Shown in pieces: positions 35,463-44,895 of a stretch of 64,000 nucleotides of DNA (position 1 is its first letter; every line of letters starts with the position of its first letter). The translations under genes and the position numbers were made by a program. Source of the DNA: Brasenia schreberi (Eukaryota > Streptophyta > Magnoliopsida > Nymphaeales > Cabombaceae). The notes under the pieces are model-generated. The model made no database searches. It worked only from the letters and a program-made list of their open reading frames with translations, and was not told the origin of the DNA. The DNA is taken from assembly GCA_036023115.1 (NCBI GenBank), contig JAYKKT010000089.1, positions 18,284,501 through 18,348,500 on the forward strand. The letters run 5' to 3'.

Positions 35463-36300
35463 TCTTTCAATTCAAGCACTCTCACACACATCGAGCTTTC
35501 GCTCTTATTTGAAAGACCCAAGTAAGGGCCGACCTATACTATTTGGGTTTTATTTCTTGTCGTGTGAGTAAGTCTTTCAATTCAAGCACTCTCACACACA
35601 TTGAGCTTTCGCTCTTATTTGAAAGACCCAAGTAAGGGCCGACCTATACTATTTGGGTTTTATTTCTTGTCGTGTGAGTAAGTCTTTCAATTCAAGCACT
35701 CTCACACACATTGAGCTTTCGCTCTTATTTGAAAGACCCAAGTAAGGGCCGACCTATACTATTTGGGTTTTATTTCTTGTTGTGTGAGTAAGTCTTTCAA
35801 TTCAAGCACTCTCACACACATTGAGCTTTCGCTCTTATTTGAAAGACCCAAGTAAGGGCCGACCTATACTATTTGGGTTTCATTTCATGTCGTGTGAGTA
35901 AGTCTTTCAATTCAAGCACTTTCACACACATTGAGCCTTCGCTCTTATTCCCAAGACCTTAGTAAAGGCCTTATTGCAGTTATATTTGGGTTTCATTTAT
36001 GTCGTGTGGGTAGTCTTTCAATTCAAGCACTCTCACACACATTGAGCCTTCGCTCTTACTCCCAAGACCTTAGTCAAGGCCATACTGCAGTTATATTTGG
36101 GTTTCATTTATGTCATGTGGGTAGTCTTTCAATTCAAGCACTATCACACACATTGAGCCTTCGCTCTTACTCCCAAGACCTTAGTCAAGGCCATACTGCA
36201 ATTTATATTTGGGTTTAATTTCATGTCGTGTGTGTAGGTCTTTCAATTCAAGCACGCACCCACATTGAGCCTTCGCTCTTATTTGCAAGACCTGAGTAAG
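35463..36300 (+). repeat. Tandem array of eight ~110-bp units, element D 5' LTR
   Basis: Units begin at about 35463, 35573, 35683, 35793, 35903, 36014, 36125 and 36239 (TCTTTCAATTCAAGCAC). Each has a TTGAGC(T/C)TTCGCTCTTA core. The first four or so are 'GACCCAAGTAAGGGCC' type and nearly identical; later ones are 'GACCTTAGT(A/C)AAGGCC' type. Confidence 0.9.
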
Positions 36301-36790
36301 GGCTCATATACATAAGATATATACATATCTCCCTTCAGTTATTTCCCTTCGGTTATTTCCCTTCGGTTATTTCCCTTCGGTTATTTCCCTTCAGTATTGT
36401 CTTTACATTTCGGGTTTTCCCTTTGGAGTAGCGTGAGTTTGCATTGCATCTACGCCATACCACGAGGTAGGACGCATATTGCATCAAAGCAAGCCCCGCT
36501 CGAATTCGCCCATGTAGTGGAGTGTTCATAACACACAAACTAGGTGGCCCGAAAAGGGATAAAAGAAAAGACTTAGGCACGTGCAAATCCACGTGATCTA
36601 AAATATGCAATCGCATCTTAAAGACCCGAAATAGACACCTCGAACCGCTTCGTAGACTTTCTCTCCAAAACTCGATTTTCGCAAAAGCGTACAGACTGAC
36701 CCTTGCGCATCGGTGCAAAAAGGTCTGCGACGACAAGAGCTTACTTGCTCACAGTCACCACGTTTAGAAGTCAGTGTTAAATATATCTTC

Positions 36791-36820
36791 GCTAGCTTAA
36801 GTAAGCTAGCTGGCACGCCC
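36791..36820 (+). other. U5 hairpin with PBS-like decamer, element D
   Basis: Inverted repeat GCTAGCTTAAG-TAAGCTAGC with a 9-bp stem (36791-36810), followed without a gap by TGGCACGCCC (36811-36820). The primer site starts with the same ten bases at 36914, 103 bp further on. Confidence 0.72.
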
Positions 36821-36913
36821 TATTTGTATACATAGGTCTTAGACACACGAGAAGATCCACTCCAAGCCCCGGAAGAGGCGAAGAGGCGGGGATTTTCGCG
36901 CGTCTACGGAGAT

Positions 36914-36931
36914 TGGCACGCCCGGTGGGAC
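36914..36931 (+). other. Primer binding site of element D
   Basis: TGGCACGCCCGGTGGGAC, five bases after the 5' LTR. It is identical to the sites in A, B, E and F. Confidence 0.88.
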
Positions 36932-37051
36932 GTGAGCCTTTTCAGAAATTGAGTTTACTTGTAGAAGTCTTGCGAAAATTTTGTAAAAAGGTGTCGTTTT
37001 AACTTGTTTTCTTTGCTTATACTTAGGAAATTTTGAAAAAGCTTGAAAAGC

Positions 37052-39921
37052 ATGTCAAAATCCAATCCAAGTGAAGTGTCGAGCCAAGGCTCATGCGCAT
37101 CAAGTTCTCACTCTAGGAGGATTTTCAAAAACAAAATAAAACTAGATGAAATCGAGGACTTAAGAAGGGAGTTTGAGGCCAAAATCGATGCTCTCAGCCA
37201 AGAGGCTGAAGTAGGCGATTCATGTTCATCGAACGGTGAACAAAGGCCTAAAAAGAAATTTGAAAAACCTCGCAAGCAAAAAGAGGCCTCCGTAATGGAA
37301 GGCAACCAATACCACGAGTCCTTCACACAAAAGGACCGTAAAGCCCTACAGCAGCTGCTGAAAGGGCAGAATAAAGAGAAAAGAAGCTACGCCCTGTCTG
37401 ATTTCCTTCCTATGGATTACGAAACAGACAGTGACGATGAAATACCGAACTTCCATCGGTATGATGGCATGGGAGACCCTAGGTCTCACTTGCAACTTTT
37501 CTCACGTCGAGCCCATAAGAAGAAAAAGGACTCGATGAAATGGGTGTATTGGTTCCCTCTATCCCTTAAAGGCACAGCTGCCAAATGGCTGGCTTCCTAC
37601 GACTTAAGCCAGTTCGCTACTTTTGAAGAGTTAGCGAACTGCTTCATGCAAAGGTTTGCACACAACGTGGAAGTCACGCCAACCTTGAATACCTTAAGGG
37701 ATACAAAGCAAGGCATGAATGAAGACGTGCATGCCTTTATTATAAGATGGAGGTCGCTTTTAGGCCAAGTGCGAGAGCCCATATCCGAAGGATGCGCAGT
37801 AATGCTCATCCTGGATAATTTCAAAAACGAGTTAAAAACCCTTATCTCGCTCCATGAGATTTCAACTTTCCATAAGTTGATCAAAAAGGCCTCCCTTTTC
37901 GAAACCAACTTGCGAAAAGGGACATACGACCACTTATGGAAAGGAAGTGCCGTTCCAAAAACACGTTTGGAAAAGCCCATCGCATATGGGCTGCCCACGA
38001 CGGACAAAGGGGCAAAGCCCCACAAAATCGCCAATGTCCGGGTGGATCCAGGCATGGCAGGCACTTCTAAAAATTTTGAAAAAATAGAAAATAAGAGAGA
38101 ACGCAATTTTTCAAAACCGATTGAAAAACGGGAGTACACTCCGCTGGGGCAACCTGTGTCAGAGGTCCTAGACCTCTTACTTGCCCAGGGCATGATCGAA
38201 CTCCCTGAAATCCCCGAAGGAGTCACGTCCAAAGGGGGGTATTTAAACCGATTTTGCAAGTATCATCGGCTCAAAGGCCATGATACCAAACGCTGCTTCT
38301 CTCTTCTAAATAAAATTGAGAACTTGATAGTAGAAGGCCGGCTCCAGGTCACTACGGAACCTGAGCCACCTCAAGCTATCTTCAAGGAACCCTTTCCCAA
38401 ACACGCCAGTGGTAGTGGGAAAGGAAAGGAGGTATGTACCCTCACCATTTCCAAGGAACTAGCGCAAAAGCCCGAACCTGGTCGACCTGCTTGTGCGCCC
38501 ATCCTTGTATTATACAAGAGGCCCGCCCAAGTCGTCATTCGGGGACCACCAAAAGTGGAAACCCCGGCAAAGCCAGTTTTTAAAATCCAAGGTTCTCCTC
38601 AGCTCATCCTTAGAGCCAAGTTTAGCACGAACCCTAGGCTGGTCGTGGGGGAAGTCACTAGATCTGGGAGAATCTACCAACCCCCGCACCTTCAAGGTGC
38701 TCAAAAGGTGGTCAGTGTGCCTGGCCCCTCAAAAGCATGTATCCCTAGTGGTCTGCCAAAAGCAGATAAGGACAAAATCATCCTAAATCCTTATGATTTC
38801 GAAAACCACCTTTCAAAGATTCCTATTCACATGTCTATTCTAGAGCTTATCAAAACCTCGCCTAGGCATAGACTTGTCTTAGAGAAAATTCTAGAAAGGG
38901 CCAAGGTTGATTCGAACATAAGTCTGGAATCCTTGTCTGCCCAAGTGGCTTTATTAGGAGCAAAATCGCCCATCACCTTTTCGGAAGATGATGTAGATAG
39001 ACCCTATGAAACCCATAACCAGGCCCTGCATATCGAGGTGGTTCTAAACAACCACTCTCTAGACAGGTGCCTAGTCGATGGTGGAGGAGGGCTCAACATC
39101 CTTCCACTTCACGTGGCGTACAAAATCGGAGTCACCTTGACTTCAGTGAACCCAAGCCCCATCGTTATCACTGGATACGATGGGAATGCGTCTAGGCCTT
39201 TAGGATCCATCGAACTCCCAATGGAAACGGGAGGGATCGAACACACGGGGGTATTCCATGTCTTGGACATCCACCCCCATTATAACCTGTTGCTGGGAAG
39301 ACCCTGGATACACAGTTTGTGCGCTGTGCCATCCACCTTCCACAGGTGTGTCAAGATCCCTTTTAGGGACCAGGTCGTAGTGATCCTAGGTGAGAGTCAC
39401 CCACAGCTTCAGGGGATCATAAACTCCCCTTGTTTATCGAGCTCCCAGGCCCATGAGGCTAACCTGGGGCAAATTATGGTTGAGCCACCTCGGCTCGTGT
39501 TGAACAACCCTAGGAAGGTTGTATGTGTGAAGGGGCCGCCAAAAGCAGGCCCCTCCCGACTCTAATCCTCCTAGGAAAACCCAAGCGTTCCCTATTTCCA
39601 AAACCCCTGGACAAAAGGCCATACGAGCCTAATATGGACGATAGCATGTTCCAGGACCACGACTTATATCCCATCTTTTCAAAAAACAAAAGGTCTTGGA
39701 ACATGTTATTAAACATGGGCTACACGCCCTACAAAAGTCTAGGGGCACAAAACCAGGGTCTCCTAGAGCCCATCCTTCCTAGGGCCAACCCAAGCCGATA
39801 TGGGATCGGCTATACTCCCCGAATACCGCCGGAGCCACCCCCCGTGACCACCTGGGTCAAGGGTGCCCCGGAGCCTGCCTTAGAAGAGACCTACGATTTA
39901 GACCTCCTATTCCGAGTCTAA
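37052..39921 (+). pseudogene. Element D ORF1: Gag-protease with a single 1-bp deletion
   Basis: Reads open from ATG 37052 (MSKSNPSEV) for about 2.5 kb, and to the family stop at 39919-39921 in another frame. Compared with A and E, one C is missing from a C-run near 39546-39552, the only lesion. Without it the protein would be about 956 residues, as in E. Domains are a charged, coiled-coil-like N terminus (about 24-50), Gag core (about 162-255), zinc knuckle C402-x2-H-x4-H-x4-C415, and a protease with LVDGGGG (Asp 676) and a GRPWIH segment behind it. Gag should form the particle; the protease would mature it. The protease catalytic part lies before the frameshift. Confidence 0.93.
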
Positions 39922-39930
39922 CCCGTAGTG

Positions 39931-39944
39931 TTTTCCCTTTGTAG
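39931..39944 (+). other. Splice-acceptor-like sequence before ORF2 (element D)
   Basis: TTTTCCCTTTGTAG, followed by GT and the ORF2 ATG (39947). It occupies the short gap between the ORF1 stop (39919) and ORF2 and is the best conserved non-coding stretch there. Confidence 0.48.
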
Positions 39945-39946
39945 GT

Positions 39947-42900
39947 ATGACGGAAGATCCCTTTTTCTAAAAAAACGAAAAACATTTGAAAACTTAAAAT
40001 CAAAAAAAAAAATCGAAAAACAAGAAAAACCAAAAACAATGGAAAAACAAAAACTCAGAAAAAGTGTGCTTTGTATAGTTCCCAAAGTTCTTGTTTTACA
40101 AAAACCCAAAAAAATCGAAAATTTGGAAAATACCAAAAAGATTTTATACATAGCTGCTCCTGGTAGGACTTTGGCAAAAGAAAAGGATTTCGAAAGAAAC
40201 GTCGTCTGCATAGCCAGACCAAAAATTTCGAAATCACTTGAAAATCCAAGTACAAAACCAGGTTATTTTGAAAACCACGCATCAAGTTCCCTCGGGTCTA
40301 TATCCCACGAGAATGATCAAAGCCCAGAAGTGGATCCCCTTGAGGAAGATCCCACTTCTGAGCTCCCAGAATTTCATAGGATTCTCGATTTTGAAAGACC
40401 TTCCCAATCAGTAGGAGGAGATTTCGTAGAGGTGAACCTAGGGGATGATTCCAATCCCAAAACCATCAAAATAGGCGCATGCTTGCATGAAACTGAAAAG
40501 TTAGCATTCATTGCATTTCTACGAACCTATTTAGATGTGTTTGCATGGACGTATGAAGACATGCCGGGCATAGATCCCAGCATAGTCGAGCATCGTCTTC
40601 CCTTAGATGTAGGTGTAAAACCAATAAAGCAGAAGCTTAGGAAAATACACCCGAATGTACACACGCAAGTCAAAGAGGGTTTAGAAGATCTGCTAAAAGC
40701 CGGATTTATAAAACCCATTGCGTATTCTGATTGGTTGTCAAATATCGTTGTGGTTCGAAAAACCAATGGGAAAATTCGAATATGCATCGATTTTAGAAAC
40801 CTGAATAAAGCCACTCCAAAGGATAATTATCCTTTACCAAACATAGATTTGATAGTCGATAGTACTGCAAATCATGAAATGTTTTCATTCATGGATGGCT
40901 ATTCAGGCTATAATCAAATCAAACTAAGCCCACGAGATCAGGGTAAGACCGCCTTCACAACCCCATGGGGGACGTACTGCTATACAGTCATGCCCTTTGG
41001 TTTGAAAAATGCCGGCGCAACATACCAACGAGCCATGAACACGATCTTCCATGATCAAATTCACGAGCTTGTAGAAGTGTATGTAGATGATCTCTTGGCA
41101 AAATCCAAAACCCGATGCACCCATATCGAATGTTTACAAAAGATTTTCGAAAGGCTTAGGCTTTACAAAGTAAAGCTAAACCCTCAAAAATGTGTGTTCG
41201 GGGTAGAATCAGGGAAGCTTCTAGGCTTTATGGTGAGCCAAAGGGGAATAGAAGTCGACCCCTCTAAGTGTCGATCCATCATAGACATGACTCCACCCTC
41301 CAATCTCACCCAAGTCCGTAGCCTCCAGGGTCGATTACAATCTGTGCGCCGATTCATATCGAATCTGGCAACCAGATGCGAACCCTTCAACAAACTATTG
41401 AGGAAGGGTACGAAATTCTTATGGGATGACGAATGCCAAAAGTCCTTCGAGAGACTGAAGGCGTACTTGGTTAATCCCCCCGTTTTGAATCCTCCAAAAC
41501 AAGGAAAACTGCTTTTATTATACATCTTTGTGCATGAAAACGCTTTAGGAGCCCTGTTGGCTCAATACGAGGATGACACCCTTAAGGAGTATGCCATCTA
41601 CTATATTTCGAAAACTCTCTTGGCTTATGAACGAAATTATCAAGCCATGGAGAAGACGTGCTTGGCCCTAGTCTGGGCCTGCCAGAAGTTCAGACACTAT
41701 TTCCTAGATCATGAGATCTGGATAGTGTCCAAGCTTGATCCAATCAAGCACTTATTCGAAAAACCCATTCTCACAGGTAGATTGGGCAAATGGCAACTCC
41801 TTCTAATGGAGTATGATCTGAAATACCATCACCAGATCTCCATTAAGGGGCAAGCCCTAGCAGATTACGTGGCTGAATTCCCCTTAGAGGACGCATATCC
41901 CACTCTTGTCGAAATGCCTGATGAAGGCATATTGCAAAACCATTTTCAAAACCACATTTTGGCAAATTCTTTCGAAAACCAAGTATGGAAGATGCACTTC
42001 GACGGGGCATGAAACCAACGAGGGGCTGGTGCCGGGATCATCCTAATCTCCCCTGAAAAGGGCGAGATTCCCATAGCAGTCCGCTTAGATTTCGAATGTT
42101 CCAACAACGTAGCTGAGTATGAAGCACTCATACAAGGCTTAAGGATTTCGAAAACTCTAGGGGCATCATGCATCGAGGTCTTTGGAGATTCGCTCCTTGT
42201 CATAAACCAGGTTTTAAAAATTTGGCAAGTACGTAATGAGAAACTACTTCCATATCACGAGTTGGCCACTCGATTGGTCCAATCCTTCCAGTCGTGTAAG
42301 CTCACACACGTGGGAAGAGAGGACAATGGCATCGCCGATGCCCTCTCTTCCTTGGGTTCAGCCCTGAAGGTCGATCCCATTTCAGGGACCAGATCCTTGG
42401 AAATATGGCATGCGCCCCATCCATCCACACACGACTTGGATATTTGCCAAAACAACCCAAAGTCTATTGAAAAACCCTGGTTCTATGACATAAAACAATT
42501 TTTAGAAAATGGGGGATTCACCGAGGACGCCACATCCAAAGATAAGGCATTCATTCGTAAGATTTCGACCCGATACACCATTCTGGGTGGGGTCTTATAC
42601 AAAAAGAGTTTTACCGGCATTTTGCTTAGGTGTATCGACCTAGAGGAGGCTAGGATAGTGATGCACGAGTTCCACGATGGAGAATGTGGAGGTCATGTTA
42701 ATGCCAACATGATGGCGATGAAAATACTTAGAGGGGGTTATTTTTGGTCCACCCTGAAAAAGGATTGTCATGATCATGTTAGGAAGTGTCATCCATGTCA
42801 AGTGCATGGGCACGCCATTCATATCCTTTCATCGGCATTGCATTCCGTGGTCAGCCCCTGGCCATTTACCATGTGGGCGTTTGACATAGTAGGCCCAATA

Positions 42901-43725
42901 TTTCCAAAAGCCTCGAATGGGCATCGTTTTATTTTAGCAGCCACGGAGTATTTCTCCAAGTGGGTGGAAGCCATTTCCCTAACGAATGTAATGGGGCAAC
43001 ATGTAGTGGCTTTCATCCGGAGGAATATCTTGGCTCGATTTGGGGTTCCACGAGACCTTGTGTCTGATAATGGTACCCCATTCAAGAATGAGCGGATGGT
43101 CAAGTTGTGCAACACGTATGGCATAACTCACCACTTCTCCTCTCCCTACTACCCTCAAGGCAACGGCCAAGCCGAAGCCACAAACAAGACTCTCATTGGT
43201 ATCATTGAGAAAACCTTAGAGAAGGGTAGGAGGTGGCATGAGAAGCTGGATGAAGCCTTATGGGCTTATAGGACTTCCATCCGGACTCCCACGAATGCCA
43301 CACCATTCGAATTGGTCTATGGCACAAACGCCATTCTTCCCATTCATACCCAACTGCATTCATTCCATACATCCATTGCACTCGACCTCCCCCTAGAGAC
43401 GCTTCAGCATGCTAGGATGGCCGAGCTAGATTTGCTAGATGAGAGGCGACTCCTTGCCATAGATCATGCTCGTGCATACCGGCAAAGGATAGCCCGACAT
43501 TATAGCAAACACATGAGACCTCGCCACTTTGAAGTGGGAGATCTGGTCTTAAAAACCATCCACCATCGTGGCCCACACCCCTTAGGCAAGTGGCACCCCA
43601 ACTGGGATGGACCCTATGTTGTACGAGCAACCACTACGAACAATTCGTATTGGTTGATCAATGTAGAAGGTAGGAATTTAGCAGATCCTATCAATGTTCA
43701 ATACTTAAAGAAGTATCATGTGTAG
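39947..43725 (+). pseudogene. Element D ORF2: RT-RNaseH-aRNaseH-integrase, lightly damaged
   Basis: After ATG 39947 an extra T in a T-run near 39961 closes the ATG frame within eight codons. The downstream frame is open upstream to about 39928 and has an internal ATG at 40039. The frame then reads: Lys-rich linker with three hydrophobic-P motifs (about 40062, 40141, 40200), RT with YVDD (41080-41091), Ty3-type RNase H (about 41512-41700), second RNase H (about 41986-42215), and integrase with HHCC (about 42664-42810), Asp 42883, Asp 43066 and Glu 43174 (D35E). CGA to TGA at 42010, inside the second RNase H, is the only stop. A whole product would be about 1257 residues. No chromodomain follows the integrase. 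Confidence 0.94.
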
Positions 43726-44880
43726 GATCTGGATTAAATTCCAGTTTTCGAAAATCTTAAAGGGATAGCTGCCCTGAGACGTGTGAATAAGGTGCAAAAG
43801 CAACTCGTGTGACCCTAAGTAAGAGAATTCGCACTTGTGAAAGAGTGGAGTTTTCAAAATCGTAGTTGCATTTCAAAAATCCTTCATCTTACAAAGAAGG
43901 GCCTAGTTCAACATAGCAAGATACTTGCAAGTAGTACATGCTATTTCTAAATAGGCTGATCTGGAATGGATCGAGTGTAGGCTTGGGATAAGTCCTCCCC
44001 TCTTCTCTTCTCCTTCCAAAAGGAAAACAAAGGCCCAAATCAAAAGGGAATTTCCCATTTAAAATCTCTTTCCAAAAGAAAGAAACCAGACTTCAAAAAG
44101 AAAAATCGATTCTCTTATGAAAAAAAGGGATTAAAGAAAAAATACTCCCAAAGGGGGACCCTCTATGAAAAAAAGGAAAAAGAGGCCAAAAAGCTCAAAA
44201 AGAGCAGTTTTCCGCCTTCTATGCCTTAAACCACGGGACGCTTCAGAAGGGACCGTGGTATCTCTTTCCCATCCCTGGCTTATCCCAAGCTAAAGCATGG
44301 TTCATTTCGAGGAATCCTAAAGTAAAAATAGGATTTACTTACTTGAATTTCATCTTGTTTGAGAATTCGACGTTTCGAGTAAGGCGTAGGAGTTTGAAAT
44401 GAAGCTTGTTTTCTTATAAAACCTCCGCTAGATAAGCGAGTGTTAAGACTCAAACAAGGGCAAGCACGAAGAGCTCGAGATCCTTAGGATCGAGACTCAA
44501 GACAGTTGTCCCATTTGTAAATAGTTTTGTAAATAAGTTTTGAAAACCGAACATCGAACAGCATAGGATTTTGCTCACTTGGAGCAGTAGGCCTTGTAAG
44601 TCTCTAGAGTTCGACCACACCTGGTCTCTGGGAGGTCGCCACTCTTGGCACCACACCCATGTCATTTGCATTCCACGCATGGTACTTGCATGAACATGAT
44701 CCCATTTAGGACCAGATTCCATAGTACAACCCTTTGGCGTGATATCTCCTCCTACCAAAGTTTGTAAAATTGAGATTTTGCTAAAATGGGACGATCCCAT
44801 ATTCTTCGTGGCTAGATCTAGGGAGACATTAAAAGGGGTGTTTGTCATCTTTGCCCTTATCCAAATCTATTTGGACAAGG
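43726..44880 (+). other. Element D non-coding 3' interval
   Basis: Contains the ACCACGG/CCGTGGT inverted repeat (44230-44236 and 44253-44259, 16-nt loop) and an A/G-rich stretch (about 44090-44200). Conserved with A, B and E at the DNA level but not in any single reading frame. No env-like gene. Confidence 0.73.
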
Positions 44881-44895
44881 CCAAAGAGGGGCATC
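44881..44895 (+). other. Polypurine tract of element D
   Basis: CCAAAGAGGGGCATC immediately before TGTAAACACC at 44896. Confidence 0.86.

Larger units (their letters stand above)
33281..36908 (+). repeat. Element D 5' LTR, 3628 bp
   Basis: Starts TGTAAACACC. The expected terminal TCTACA is TCTACG here (A to G at 36908). Order: GGAT-rich tract (about 33760-33870), CCTAA-rich tract (about 34130-34400), TATA box, donor-like GTAAGT sites at 34780-34785 and 35225-35230, the doubled TTGTAATAACG module (35276-35325), eight ~110-bp units, and U5 with two hairpins. This is the longest array in the window and accounts for the long LTR. Confidence 0.95.

Noticed and set aside
35463..36300. Regular ~110-bp repeats as a CRISPR-like array
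   Set aside because: The whole unit repeats with no unique spacers, it lies inside a retrotransposon LTR, and the host is a plant.
36914..36931. Primer site as part of a tRNA gene
   Set aside because: Only 18 nt complementary to a tRNA 3' end are present, with no cloverleaf or promoter boxes around it.
37597..38259. Long antisense frames opposite Gag (220 codons here and at 57272-57934, 62810-63460)
   Set aside because: They are shadows of the Gag coding strand. They recur only because the sense strand is conserved, and they have no start context or domain of their own.
43440..43725. Chromodomain at the integrase C terminus
   Set aside because: After the DGPYVV segment the protein ends within about 35 residues, with none of the aromatic pattern of a chromodomain; Tat elements lack it.
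43726..44880. An env-like gene between integrase and the 3' LTR
   Set aside because: No sustained frame, signal peptide or membrane segment in A, B, D or E in this interval.
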